DNA of 64,000 bases from an uncultured Bacilli bacterium (lineage in GTDB: Bacteria; Bacillota_I; Bacilli_A; ML615J-28; CAG-313), in NCBI GenBank assembly GCA_934098295.1, contig CAKONV010000009.1, forward strand, positions 10,976 to 74,975, read 5' to 3'. This document shows positions 21,501 to 29,608 of this stretch, piece by piece. How positions within the stretch are numbered: the stretch's first letter is position 1; each line of letters opens with the position of its first letter. The position numbers and the translations under genes were made by a program. The notes under the pieces were generated by a model. The model saw only the letters and a list, made by a program, of their open reading frames with translations. It was not told the origin of the DNA and did no database searches.

Positions 21501-24500
21501 GCCTAATAGAGTTACCATATCAGCTACAGCATCAAAGTCTATTGGGTTAAGTTCTCTACTTGCATAGTATTCAGCTAGTAGTCCTTTACCTGCTCTTAAT
21601 TCAGAAGCAACTACTTTTAAGTCTGCACTTATATCACTTATATTAACATTCTTTAAAGCAGTAAAATTACCATATTTCTTAACTGCGCTTAAATTTATAA
21701 CGTTGTTAATAACGCCTCTACCAGCGATACCAACGATTTTCATATTAGAAACAACATCTAATAAATCAGCAACTAAAGAAATATTTTCTTCGGAAACGAA
21801 ATCATTAGAAGTATAATCTTTGTTCTTAATAAACGCTTTTACATCTTCAACGTTATTTAAGTTGTTAGCTTGTAAGATTACATAAACTTCTCTTAATACA
21901 TCTTTTAATATTTCATAATCATATGCAAATGAATAAGAACTATCTAATTCAATGTCACTAGCATTTAAGTATTTATTTTCTTTAATGAATTTATTTGTAG
22001 CAAAGTTAATTAATTTATATTGTCTTTCAGATACAAGATTCAAATTAACAACTATATCTAAAACTTCATATATAGAATCTAAATCAGGAAGAATTCCTTC
22101 CCAGCTATTGCGGTAGTAATCAAGTAAATTACATTTCTCTACAGCAATACGAAGAGCTTTAATGATTGAGTTAACATCTTCTGTTAATAACTCTGGAGTC
22201 ATATCATCAGCAAGATAAGTTAATGAGTATCCCTTTTCTTCTAACTTTTCTAATGCGAAATTAAGAACAGTTGGAAGTACTTGGTCAATAGCATTAAGTT
22301 TTACAACATCTTCAAATAATACAAATACTAATTCAGCATTATTGTCAGTATAATATTTCTTATCTAAGTATTGTTTGTCTTTAACAAATTTCTTTACTTT
22401 TTCAACTGTTGATAAGTCGTTAGCGTTAGTAATTTCTAGGATATCTCCTATTACTACTTTAATGCCACTTACTTCATTTTTCCAATCTACACTTGCGAAA
22501 TCTTCTTCAGAAACGCGAACGCTTGAATTCATCTTTGTAGCAAGTTTATTAACTCCCCAAGTTACAAGAGAAGCTTCATTACCAGTTATACAATGCATAT
22601 CGAAAGTAGCATCGATGATCTTATTAATTCCTTCTAAAGCATTAGAGAAATCATAATCATTTTCTGTGATATATGTTTGAGCATTAATTGTCGTTAAAAC
22701 ATTAGCTGAATAAATCAAGTGGCGAACATCACTCATTAAGTCTTCACCTGTTTGTTCATCTAGTTTAATAACTTCAACTAATTCTTTTAGAGCATCAGGA
22801 ATAATACCTTTAATATATTTTGAATATGCTTCAGGTAATAATTTTTCTACTAATTTGCTGCCATCAGTTTCACTAATTACATTTGAATCACTTACACTAT
22901 ATTTACCAAATAATACATCTAGTGTAGCAAAAGCCGCGTCTAATACTTTTTTATCAGTATAGAATGCTTTATCAATTACTAATTTACCATTTTCATCAAA
23001 GTCTAAGAATTTATCATCTTTCATTACAACTTCGAAAGAATCAATTGCTGATAATAATAATTGTTGTTCACGATCGTAATCAATGCCTACTAATGCATCT
23101 TTTTCAATATTTTCAAATATCTTTGTTACACGTAAAATGATACGAATGATACGTCCTTCATTACCTTCAATTATTTTACTATCGAAGATACCGTTGATAA
23201 TTGTTCTCATTGCATTCGTGTTAGCAAAATCGATAACTGTTACACCATCTTTAGCAGCTTTTAAAACATTCAATTTAACAGCAGCCTTTAAAGCATCAGA
23301 TAATTTTTGAACTTCTTCAACTAGTTCTTTAGAATCAAATCCTTTTAAGATGTTAGCAAGAGTGCCATCTTCATCATCAATGTTTTCAAGTTTTGGAAGA
23401 GCATATTTATTTAGTAAACCAGGTAAAAGTTCAAGTGATAAATTAGAATCTGCTACAGAATCTAAGATGTCAACAACTAAATCAATAACTTCATCATTTT
23501 CTAATAACTTTTCGTAATCAAATTTTTTATTATTTAAATCAAATCCATCATGAGATGAAAGTTTACCAATTACGGCTAAAATAGCTTTTAAGTTGTCGGC
23601 TTCACAGATAGTTAATTCGTCACCTTTTAGCCATTTTACTTTACTTAAGTCTAATTTTTCAATGTCTTCATCATCTAATAATTTATATTTCTTAACAGCA
23701 GCTAATACTAAATTATTCTTTGTTTCATCATTTTCTAATAGATTTAAACTTAATAATTTTTGAACAATTTCTTGAGCATAACTCATACCAGTTTCTGAGA
23801 AGTCAATGCTTCCAAGTTTGAAACTAAATCCTGTAATAACTCTAACATCACAGATAACATCAACTAATGATGCAAAATCTTGTTTCCAAGCATCTACGCT
23901 CTTATTTAAGTCAATAATATCAGCAAATTCTGCAAAATTATTTTTCTTTAGATAAGTATTTAAAACAGCGTTACCTGCAGGAAGAGCAACTTTACTGAAC
24001 AAGCCTAAATCAGCTACTTTAGCTAACATAGAATCAACAGTTTCTACTTTTGCGTTTTTACTAAAGATATCATTTAAAGTAGTTGTTAAGTGTGATTTCA
24101 ATTGCTCAGCATTATCAATTCCAAGGTTTAAGAAATCCTTATAAATGTCAACTAGAGATGTAAAGTCTTGTTTCCAATTAACGCTTTCAGGATCAACTGT
24201 TACTTTGTAATCGCCAAGTAATTCTTTAACTTTTGGTACACCTAATGCAATATGAGTTGCAATTGGTAAAATGTCTTCAAATGTTTTTGTATCAAATAAA
24301 TCGTTTATAGCATTTTGTAATGTGTCAGGATCTAAATGGAATACATCTACAAGTTTAGCATCTTTTTCAAAATTTAAAAGTGGTAGAGCTGTCTTTAAAG
24401 CTACTAAATATTGATCGATATCATTAGGAATAGTCTTAATGATTTCTCTTATTTGTTTTTCATATACTTTTGCTTCATCCTTGATTGTGTCTAGATTAAC

Positions 24501-26147
24501 AACATAACTAGAAAGAACAGGAACAGCAACAACATTCATCAATTGTAAATGGAATACTGAAGAAATAGTGTTTGATAAAACATCTGTTTTCTTATCATCG
24601 TTTAAAATGTCTTTGATTAAACCTTTAGCATCGATATCTTTTAAGCTTGTGATTTCTAAGCCTTTGAATTTATCATAAACATTAACTAAACTTACTAATT
24701 CTGTTTTCCAGTCTAATGCACTTAAATCAAGATTATTATCAAGTTCTCCAACTTTGTTTTCAACAACATCTAATTTTAATGCTGTTAAAACGCCAATGTT
24801 TAGTGCCTTTTGAACGAATTCAACTTCTCCTAATTTTGAAGCTGTAGCTTCTAAAACTTTAGTATCAATAGTTAGGAAGTTAAAATCTTGATCAAAGAAA
24901 TTAATCTTATAAGCTTCTTTTAAAGCATCTAATAATTGATCAATATTTTTATCCCAATCTAAATCTCTTAAGCTTAAATAAGAAGATTGTTGATTTGCTT
25001 TAACTAAATAATCTTCAACTTTTGTTCCTTTGACAGGATACTTATATCCTACTTCTAAAGCAGCAGGCATTAGAGCAGGGATAAGTTTAGAGTTCTTTAA
25101 TTCATCTAAAACTTTGCTTACTTCTTCATCAGTTAAATTCTTGTAATCAGAATTTCCTTCTAATCCGTTAGCAGCTTTAACGAATGTTTTTGCTTCAGTT
25201 CCTAAAGAGAATTTAGTTTTTTCTGTGGTTACTGTGAATGCACTATTAAATAGTTTTGCACTTATGGAATCTTTGAAGAAGAATTTTGAACTATCAACAA
25301 TTTTTCCAACTGCACTTTTCTTATATGCATCACGGAAATCCATAACAGTGTCAACTACATCAGCATTTGAAGCTGTTTTGTTAACACCACCATTTAGCAC
25401 TTCTTTTAACATTTTTTCTGTTTCAGGTGATATCTCATCTAAAACATTGCATATGCCTGAAATAGGAGTAAACAAAATTACTATTATTATTACAGCTCTA
25501 ATTCCAGCAAGAACTCCACCCCACAAATGATCATGAGATTTTCTACTTGTTGGTTTTTTACTAGCGGTAATAACAACGCCATCTTTAACTCCATCCTCGC
25601 CCTCTGTAACTAAGACTGTTTCTGGTGATGAAACAACAGAATGTTCATCAGAAGAATTGGTGTTAGTTTCTTGAGTTTTGGCTTTATGATGGTTTACAAT
25701 AGATGCTACAATTCTAAATATACCGTTTACTAGAAGTGTAAGTAGCATTACTGCAAATACACCTACGATTAGTTCTACACCACGAACTACCCCAGATGCA
25801 ACATCATACAAGAAGGCATATGATTCAGTGCCATCAACAAAAATTTCAGCTCCATTTGGTACAGCATTTTGTGCATATGACAAAACTACTTCCCAAACAG
25901 TTTTAGCAGAGCTTGAAACATTTGGTAGCACAGACTTCAATTGGTTAATTAAGCTAGCGTTGCTTAAGTTTAAAACAACTGAAGCATCACCAAATACTAA
26001 TAATGCTACAATAAATAGCACTACAGCAATGGCTGTACATTTTAGTTCTCTCTTAAATCCGCCAAGAGCACCTAAAAGTACGAATACAGCTATTAGTAAT
26101 AGTAATCCCAATCCTACTAATAGCAGTATTAGATTAAAATCCATCAT
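12525..26147 (-). CDS. Giant CvpA-like membrane-anchored helical repeat protein (about 4,540 residues)
   Basis: One uninterrupted 13.6-kb gene. The first 230 residues hold four hydrophobic segments (about 4-27, 33-50, 110-140, 195-220) in a CvpA-like pattern. By the positive-inside rule the short first loop (FKRELK) and the Lys/Arg/His-rich third loop are cytoplasmic, so everything after residue 230 should be outside. The remaining 4,300 residues are acidic and helical, with no Cys-rich, LPXTG or known enzymatic motif. A motif of the form (D/N)W-x-x-E-(F/L/I)-x-x-L recurs about fifteen times (for example DWKTEL, NWKQDF, NWYQEF, DWADEF, DWNKEI). Residues 1222-2712 hold four near-complete repeats of about 372 residues. 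The start is ATG 26147, 8 bases after AGAGGTG. Function unknown. A surface stalk, adhesin or scaffold is inferred only from size and topology. Confidence 0.93.
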   Translation of the reverse strand: MMDFNLILLLVGLGLLLLIAVFVLLGALGGFKRELKCTAIAVVLFIVALLVFGDASVVLNLSNASLINQLKSVLPNVSSSAKTVWEVVLSYAQNAVPNGAEIFVDGTESYAFLYDVASGVVRGVELIVGVFAVMLLTLLVNGIFRIVASIVNHHKAKTQETNTNSSDEHSVVSSPETVLVTEGEDGVKDGVVITASKKPTSRKSHDHLWGGVLAGIRAVIIIVILFTPISGICNVLDEISPETEKMLKEVLNGGVNKTASNADVVDTVMDFRDAYKKSAVGKIVDSSKFFFKDSISAKLFNSAFTVTTEKTKFSLGTEAKTFVKAANGLEGNSDYKNLTDEEVSKVLDELKNSKLIPALMPAALEVGYKYPVKGTKVEDYLVKANQQSSYLSLRDLDWDKNIDQLLDALKEAYKINFFDQDFNFLTIDTKVLEATASKLGEVEFVQKALNIGVLTALKLDVVENKVGELDNNLDLSALDWKTELVSLVNVYDKFKGLEITSLKDIDAKGLIKDILNDDKKTDVLSNTISSVFHLQLMNVVAVPVLSSYVVNLDTIKDEAKVYEKQIREIIKTIPNDIDQYLVALKTALPLLNFEKDAKLVDVFHLDPDTLQNAINDLFDTKTFEDILPIATHIALGVPKVKELLGDYKVTVDPESVNWKQDFTSLVDIYKDFLNLGIDNAEQLKSHLTTTLNDIFSKNAKVETVDSMLAKVADLGLFSKVALPAGNAVLNTYLKKNNFAEFADIIDLNKSVDAWKQDFASLVDVICDVRVITGFSFKLGSIDFSETGMSYAQEIVQKLLSLNLLENDETKNNLVLAAVKKYKLLDDEDIEKLDLSKVKWLKGDELTICEADNLKAILAVIGKLSSHDGFDLNNKKFDYEKLLENDEVIDLVVDILDSVADSNLSLELLPGLLNKYALPKLENIDDEDGTLANILKGFDSKELVEEVQKLSDALKAAVKLNVLKAAKDGVTVIDFANTNAMRTIINGIFDSKIIEGNEGRIIRIILRVTKIFENIEKDALVGIDYDREQQLLLSAIDSFEVVMKDDKFLDFDENGKLVIDKAFYTDKKVLDAAFATLDVLFGKYSVSDSNVISETDGSKLVEKLLPEAYSKYIKGIIPDALKELVEVIKLDEQTGEDLMSDVRHLIYSANVLTTINAQTYITENDYDFSNALEGINKIIDATFDMHCITGNEASLVTWGVNKLATKMNSSVRVSEEDFASVDWKNEVSGIKVVIGDILEITNANDLSTVEKVKKFVKDKQYLDKKYYTDNNAELVFVLFEDVVKLNAIDQVLPTVLNFALEKLEEKGYSLTYLADDMTPELLTEDVNSIIKALRIAVEKCNLLDYYRNSWEGILPDLDSIYEVLDIVVNLNLVSERQYKLINFATNKFIKENKYLNASDIELDSSYSFAYDYEILKDVLREVYVILQANNLNNVEDVKAFIKNKDYTSNDFVSEENISLVADLLDVVSNMKIVGIAGRGVINNVINLSAVKKYGNFTALKNVNISDISADLKVVASELRAGKGLLAEYYASRELNPIDFDAVADMVTLLGESQIVEKYGNIVVSELVKYALSSAKIVYDGVITAETFASVNWYQEFKTLGETIREASVVLKDNNLVTIDNITSFIKNKGYLLFGTIVTNDNVLNTIKALEKLTDSKILESLGTVLVSSAANVAKDKGYDISFIKEGVSNESIINDMKSLLAAARVMVEKAGLVDLYQNNWAGELPELDSVFEALDLVVNMSILDGKMGDAINLVLEKLPTNLKKYVNAKDFDLTDYDFDSDYAKLKTLAYSVYDLLDANNLKSITNLKRFVNEKWYNDGTIVTEDNVLMVADLINQLSDINIADQAISSLIINGTSLDAVKKFGDYTCLKEYTSDDVNNDLKTLSNLIKMAVKADLVKLYNQGDIANGDIEQFNYELFNEMSIELGNLHLFTKFGSSIVPEAVNYVANNVAKVNVTVSSSDFENVDWADEFALLGNVLLKTGDLLHALNLESVSKIKAFIKNKDYQLVSLYLTNTNVDLAVNVLDEVLKSKLASGLSLAGASVALSVAAKAGYDVKFLLDDVTAKDVFADVKTVVKVVKTLINDVKVVDLYNNNWNGDIPSESIVIDILDNLFTLNILKGKEGRLLDFAVNKFIPKNSYLVASDFDFLTDFNFDKNFDAIKETIGYVYDLLDENNLLLIQDVKSFFKKQWYKDSSFVTENNVLLISNIISTLSDSSIATQAVAGVVRNAVKLDSVKKFGDYTVLTAFTEENATNDLGVISTIINMAVEAGAIELYNTKNIENINFDLISETVDKLSNLQTLYLYGSHIVPEALNYVFANVVKGFTSKKFTYSDFESTDWQIEAHVLSSVVENVGTLFDRMNFKSVNDVKAFVKDGDYKMVKTYLKTDAADALIDVLDQLLESSLVYNFSNVTLVYGLDKLAKSNANYNFKFLSNSMDNDKVIADAKDLVNVLTVLVDDMHLVDLYQNEEGAIPARESVILVLDTLRNLNIIADKETRLLDKVFDTVLKNNKYITFSDVVFDEEFDFSADYRGFKQLVNNIYDLLETTNLVTVQTIKKFVKEKWYLDGTSLVTVENINIVADALDTLSTINLAKQLMASAIRTSVKLDSVKKYGDYTVLDTLDYHTLTSDLGVLADMARLLPATNTVTEMFVSGSNEKFNFEAIAELVSKLSSLNIVNDYGKYLVPEALNALVRNNNVEDAHYFTATEFESINWKEEFGGEQFSTSSVYLGHIGSAILAFGDLLTAVEADTVTGVKLFISEKKYQSTAVLNSSENVALLTTAVNKLLDSKLVDKLVLAGFAYGTGFASKKGYDVRFLTKGLTEDMLVSDVRDILDALKVLVEANVPGFAIDNEELKQEKVVDLENLVYTVVNLKTLSGENYKERLISVVLNKFGIEANINTINWDAEADTLVNVLDALNKATIELEILGGKDIYNYVKNYKELLKLTPDTNKHLNVVANLLDAASTSQLVAELMNPISRKYLTSDKLSTYADLHNIYSDGKEFTYDLGLLANALHAAVNFDIYSVSKGIKDIPYELSDEFNIVIRSLFATNYLNKEGRIKALASKASGADLSSVEFGNINLKADAEHLVSIYANLKYILTRPEFFYKNVNDKTININIKYWTQASFAEYFDPAFKELLEVSLVKETKGAVILAIALPILKSASPKLYNDLWLDKVNLSEDSKHFGEVYEQLIPILKNTSLSDLNTSEGIKKIIYDNQQAISNVVSHFIDISIAPHLIKYVYDNVKNKVPNAYKSLVSDLQISDVDDDTLRADIKHIAVVLEQVKNIDALNVLLFKKDITLNDQTIEYVTKLIEELYDISFFADNYGALIEDLIRDVLKVDITNIDFASIDWNAEKETDKAFLINIAAAALSYNYTSYKDLYEHFKDLPKMISNDITDGIKMLKDGNYKEGLKLILSTITDELSDLDFDKFADAILALSSSEFVANAGLTIYNKYVPSKLPTKYQKLGDLSSYSQEQFVADLKSLGISIKQLADSKVLMFLVDRTLVDEVTFTENLGNAIKGIANLSILDMKKQELVNLTSVSLDLTSVDLSADREILSNMSGDIYHILLAIKQSGFEASLLGNANFVDGLSDAINDVKETTVGIVFLDKVISKINRTKRIVNDNAYAFASNIVELISDAKTIGLLGSSEIDLTNIDAVKSLIDNLSHVVNLKYSVIDKMNKFAENIDAYGVITIDWSSVKLDNEISTLKDLIKDAKALYEDVKPNIDAKDYAFITDVNIQNRLTALVEKGFTSSVVYQLFFPVLEGTYKYYSRDYGEVSLKHNLTHEEITSKVLPDVYELATYIDNVCGFKFSADDIDLYQFTTFAEIIRVIFNDPLLKDNMNKLIEIVADKALKKPLTMEQCQMLDDVDLAADSDSYIRMMNELASLYSLKPFKFDKESLKDAVVLNGIADALKEIEDTNIIRIMGKELVKVVNDKVVSTVAKTLSDLIDERLNDETYTNELFASDFKSIVSILKDAANSNVLASRKEFGSWDFDALDNIIDNGFGLNMVIGYEERFVDSIYDKLPSPLDEYYLEASGFITDWVSEFKTIMATLKDLASHNITSVDQITKSDDKINDILMKIDGVTIETALRSEILAHAFVKIFNDVLASYGKQVTLKEIRDVENWVNEIDVLQQILVEKPNPAKNYILDDPDMINDVDYIMNHVEYILVEPNALASNPETSYVNKIVKLFKLVNSTTFDKSVAQAAASKKGDVISNTSLVRDYLGADVIDKINNNVDGTHGWYEELNAIADVLECLDKGGSNIKDLRDSNMVFYSLSQCSSDIVTYALNSYIVKSMALKAINDSLRSNYKVPAGMDIITEEDLKDNSIVWNEEFAVMDLLTEALKYIDVNDHTTLDTFYTEFNNAMANTTFIKKVITRTAKYLVPTLPVVGSYYANANITTDEEWTNELTIIVNVLHVLPNNVTSLNNPVNSLNGATITEAVKSNVLKAVIVKTLKAELTGLDTSNVESDMDKVTDWNKEIEALKATIKLQEALTSGDNTAITNAAKDVKAKVAGTVLAANIVNSLVNSNAILRSIWNTL
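17445..22520 (-). repeat. Tandem protein super-repeats of about 372 residues inside the giant gene
   Basis: Anchor Trp codons of the (D/N)W motif fall at residues 1222, 1591, 1966, 2338 and 2712, spacings 369, 375, 372 and 374. An independent anchor, the KK(F/Y)G(D/N) motif, falls at residues 1493, 1863, 2238 and 2612. Each unit also carries an (F/V)K-x-F-(I/V)-K-type segment and an LDLY/VDLY-type segment. This makes four full units and the start of a fifth, diverged in DNA but in register in protein. It looks like old tandem duplication of roughly 1.1-kb modules. Confidence 0.88.
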
Positions 26148-26185
26148 ATGTAATTCACCTCTTTTATTTATGACTTTACTCATTT

Positions 26186-26214
26186 ATTTTATCAAAAAAC
26201 TCATTTTTTTGCAA
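26186..26214 (-). promoter_or_regulatory. Promoter of the giant gene
   Basis: TTGCAA (26209-26214), 17-base spacer, TAAAAT (26186-26191) on the minus strand, giving a leader of about 30 bases before ATG 26147. A TTGCTTGCAA inverted repeat covers the -35 box. Confidence 0.65.
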
Positions 26215-26444
26215 GCAATCTTACCTTTAAGAAAAGTTTTTTTATAAAAAAGTCCAATGTTTACGTTTTCTTTGCTTACTTTAAATACCTTTAAAAAAGC
26301 TTTTTTAACCATCTTATAGGAAAAAATTAAATAGAAAAAAATGTATATTAATTCAATAAAATATATGTTAATTTCTATTTTTGTATGAATTTATATTTAT
26401 AAAGTTTAAAATAAAAAATTAGTGTTTTTACCTATAAAACAAAA
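26215..26444. other. AT-rich intergenic stretch between the two CvpA-like genes
   Basis: No gene seen. The only structure is a perfect 18-base palindrome TTAAAAAAGCTTTTTTAA at 26291-26308, probably a consequence of AT richness. With the flanking promoter and terminator this separates the two giant genes into independent transcripts. Confidence 0.5.
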
Positions 26445-26485
26445 AAGAGTTAATCCTCTAAATGTTCTTTAGAGAGTTAACTCTT
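26445..26485 (-). terminator. Terminator after the 1,011-residue CvpA-like gene
   Basis: Outer stem AAGAGTTAA / TTAACTCTT with an inner CTCTA / TAGAG stem, then TTTTTTGTTTT on the minus strand. It begins 7 bases past the stop codon. Confidence 0.8.
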
Positions 26486-26491
26486 CTTTTT

Positions 26492-29400
26492 TTAATTAAA
26501 GAAAATATTTAAAATTAGTTCTGCAAGTTTAGAACCTTCAAAGTCTTTTTTATCTTCTTCACTTAAAGATTCTTTATATTTTTCTAAGTTAAAATTTTCT
26601 TTATCAGAAGATTCTTGGTACTTCTTACATACATCTTTGACTTTCGAAGAAGCATCTTGAATATCTTCTTTTGTTAGTTCTAAACTTTCATCTAATGAAA
26701 GTACATTGCTAATAAGTTGGTTAGCAAGTTCTACAGTTTCATCACTTTTTGATAATCCCGCAATGCTTTCAACCAAAGAATTAATTTCATTTGTATCACT
26801 CAAATCAATTGATGAAGCTCTATTTACGGTTTTAGCAAGTTTGATAGCGCTATATACCATTTCTGCACAGTTGGCCATATTTTCTCTTGTTCTTAAATCA
26901 AAAGTTACTTTGTCACCTAGAGCAGTATTTAAAGCCGTACCTAGAATTTTAGAAGCTATTACTCCCTCACTAGCTTTTAACATTATTTTCTTTAACATTT
27001 CTTCATCTAATGTAGCTATGTCTGTCTTTCCTTCTAAATAATTCTGTGCATCATCAATTATTTCAAATAGGATTAATACTTCATTTTTGAAACCATTTGT
27101 TTCAATTGCTTTCTTCTCTTCTTCACTAAAGGTTACTTGATAATCCGGAGAAACATTAGTTGTTAAAACATCTATTAAATTATAAATGGAATCCTTGAAA
27201 ATGTTACTTTCCGCAAAAGTAGCTATTATATCGGCTACTTTTTCTCTTTTTTCAGTTTCTTTAGTGTCCGTTATTATTGATACTAAATCAAAGTTTTCAA
27301 GTCCACCTGTAAGTTCTAAGATATTTTTAAAAATGATACCTATTCTTTTTCCTTCTTTTTCCCAATCAATTTCACCATCAAAATTAAGAACTATACCATT
27401 TTCTTGCAGAGTTTCGTTAATGTTTGCCATGTCTAAGATGGAAGTTAATATTTCTTTTTCATTTCCTTTAATTGTTGAAAGAGTAAATATTGTTTCAATA
27501 ATACTAACTAATCTTTCCTGAGTAACTGTATCATTTAAATCCATCTTTTGATTGTTTAAAACTCCAATTGTATTTAAATCTCTTAAAATACTAATTACTT
27601 TGCCTATATCATTTTGTAACAAGTTTTTAATGTTATCTTTTTCACAAATGTTTAAAATAACTTGGGTATCAAATGGAATGTTATCTTTATTTTTTTCTAC
27701 TAAGAAGGATATTTCATTTGCTAAGCACGGGATTATTTCTTTTTCTACTAAGTTAGAAGAAAGTAAAGCATTCACAATATTAGTAGCATAAGTTTCTAAT
27801 TCATTATTCTTAAGAATTCTTTGCCAATTATCTTTATCAAAATTTAATTCTTGATAAGCATTTATTATTTCTTTTAAGATATTTTTTACACTAGTAATCT
27901 CATCTTTCCAATTTGTATTTTTAATGTTTTCATAGTTAAAATTAAAATTTTTTAATTTTTCATTATTTTCTACTTTAATAATTAAGTAATCCATTACCGC
28001 TGGTAAAACTTTTTCGTTAAAGACATCAACACTAGCTAAATTAGTAAAAATACTATCAACAGTATTTATTAATTCTGGCTTTTTTAGGATAGCTTCAAAA
28101 TTGTTCATGTCTACATCTAAATCTAAAATTAGTTTGTATGATGAGAAAACAAAGTTAAATAAGGAAGCACCATCATCTTTCCAGTTGACTTCCTTTAAAG
28201 ATGATAGATCAAAATCGCTACTAACATTTTTCTTTAAATATTCATCAAGTTTTTCAACAGCATATGGCATGGCAACTTTATAAACAAGTTGCATATTAAT
28301 TAACCTTGCTGTTAAATCTTCTAAAAATAAAACATTAGTTTTTGAATTATATATATAACTTAAGTCAGATGTATCTATATAAACATGATGATGATTTTTA
28401 AAAACATTAATTGCCGATGCAAAACTATCTAACTCTTCTTCCCAATTGATGCCTTTAAGACTAGTTACAATGTCTTTTATTTCCACAGATGAATTCTTTT
28501 CCATAGAAAATGATATATATTCTACTAGGGCTGGCATGGAAATTCTTAATAATCTGGACTTAGAAAAAACATTAGAGATGTTGTCAATATCACTATCCGT
28601 GTATTCCTCTAAATTAATTACAACATTATTTCCGTTAGATAATTGATAAATTTTTATAATGGTAGGAACAGCTTGGCTAATATTATCATATTCTTTACAA
28701 ATATTTATTTTTTCTTTATTATATTCAAATGACAATACTTCCCCTAAATATCTAGTTTCAACATGACCTTTATCTTTATAGAATATTTTTGATAAAGGAT
28801 CTAAAACATAATTCACAATGATTGAATCATCAGTTGCCTCAATAACTTGGTTGATTAAATCGGCCGTTTCCTTATTTTCTTTTTCCAAAGAAGTTCCTTT
28901 TTTTATATCTTCAAAAATTTGTTTTGAAAATGTTAAAGTTCCATATAATGGCAAATAAGTTATGGTAAACACAATCACAAATGTCGCAACAGAGGCAAGA
29001 GCACCAAACAATTTTGCTCTTCCTTTTTTTAGCCTAATACCTGCTATCCTTCTAATTATAAAGAAGATTATTGAAAGAATCATTTGAATTATTCCTAATA
29101 AAATCAAGCCAACAACATAGACAATACTTCTTACAATCATTGAAGAGGCACTAGAGACAAGAGATGCTAATTCTGAAGATGAACTATATTCAGGATTATT
29201 ATTATAAATTGTTTTTTTAACAATTTCTTCAACAACATCCTTAATTATATATCCTCCATTTTTGGCTTCGATGCCATAATCTTCTAGTGATGAACCTGTT
29301 ATAGAAACAATTCTATCCATAAATGATTCTGAAAATTTTGTAGTCATCAAAACATTTGTTAAAGGTTTAAGCATAAACATAAATATTATAACGGAAACTA

Positions 29401-29527
29401 ATACAATTAAAAGTCTATTACAAGCTTTAGGAAAACCTTTAATAAAACCAAAAAGCACTGTTAATATTAATGATACTATAACCGAAATATCTAGTATAAT
29501 TATTGATGTTTCAAAATCAAATCCCAT
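26492..29527 (-). CDS. CvpA-like membrane-anchored helical repeat protein (1,011 residues), paralogue of the giant
   Basis: Same plan as its giant neighbour. Four hydrophobic segments in the first 215 residues are separated by a short basic first loop (GFIKGFPKACNR) and a basic third loop (IRRIAGIRLKKGRAK), predicting an external C-terminal part. The rest is helical and acidic, with the motif repeated in NWEEEL, NWKDDG, NWKDEI and DWEKEG at roughly 100-200 residue intervals. There is no enzymatic motif. ATG 29527 follows AAGGAG. It has its own promoter and terminator. The two genes being adjacent and sharing both anchor and repeat indicates duplication, with one copy greatly expanded. Function unknown. 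Confidence 0.92.
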   Translation of the reverse strand: MGFDFETSIIILDISVIVSLILTVLFGFIKGFPKACNRLLIVLVSVIIFMFMLKPLTNVLMTTKFSESFMDRIVSITGSSLEDYGIEAKNGGYIIKDVVEEIVKKTIYNNNPEYSSSSELASLVSSASSMIVRSIVYVVGLILLGIIQMILSIIFFIIRRIAGIRLKKGRAKLFGALASVATFVIVFTITYLPLYGTLTFSKQIFEDIKKGTSLEKENKETADLINQVIEATDDSIIVNYVLDPLSKIFYKDKGHVETRYLGEVLSFEYNKEKINICKEYDNISQAVPTIIKIYQLSNGNNVVINLEEYTDSDIDNISNVFSKSRLLRISMPALVEYISFSMEKNSSVEIKDIVTSLKGINWEEELDSFASAINVFKNHHHVYIDTSDLSYIYNSKTNVLFLEDLTARLINMQLVYKVAMPYAVEKLDEYLKKNVSSDFDLSSLKEVNWKDDGASLFNFVFSSYKLILDLDVDMNNFEAILKKPELINTVDSIFTNLASVDVFNEKVLPAVMDYLIIKVENNEKLKNFNFNYENIKNTNWKDEITSVKNILKEIINAYQELNFDKDNWQRILKNNELETYATNIVNALLSSNLVEKEIIPCLANEISFLVEKNKDNIPFDTQVILNICEKDNIKNLLQNDIGKVISILRDLNTIGVLNNQKMDLNDTVTQERLVSIIETIFTLSTIKGNEKEILTSILDMANINETLQENGIVLNFDGEIDWEKEGKRIGIIFKNILELTGGLENFDLVSIITDTKETEKREKVADIIATFAESNIFKDSIYNLIDVLTTNVSPDYQVTFSEEEKKAIETNGFKNEVLILFEIIDDAQNYLEGKTDIATLDEEMLKKIMLKASEGVIASKILGTALNTALGDKVTFDLRTRENMANCAEMVYSAIKLAKTVNRASSIDLSDTNEINSLVESIAGLSKSDETVELANQLISNVLSLDESLELTKEDIQDASSKVKDVCKKYQESSDKENFNLEKYKESLSEEDKKDFEGSKLAELILNIFFN

Positions 29528-29558
29528 TTTTATCTTTCTCCTTATTATTCTTATTCAT

Positions 29559-29588
29559 ATTATACCTTATTTGTTCTTTTTTTATCAA
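29559..29588 (-). promoter_or_regulatory. Promoter of the 1,011-residue CvpA-like gene
   Basis: TTGATA (29583-29588), 18-base spacer, TATAAT (29559-29564). It is placed in the 81-base gap behind murA, where I see no terminator, so read-through from murA is also possible. Confidence 0.6.
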
Positions 29589-29608
29589 GGTTTAAGCATT
29601 AAAGATTT

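Noticed and set aside
17445..22520. CRISPR or DNA repeat array
   Set aside because: The repeats are long, diverged in DNA, in reading frame and conserved at the protein level.
12525..26147. Plus-strand open frames of up to about 108 codons opposite the giant gene
   Set aside because: No ribosome binding sites, low-complexity Ser/Thr/Leu content typical of the antisense of Asp/Asn/Lys-rich helices, and a well-supported gene on the minus strand.
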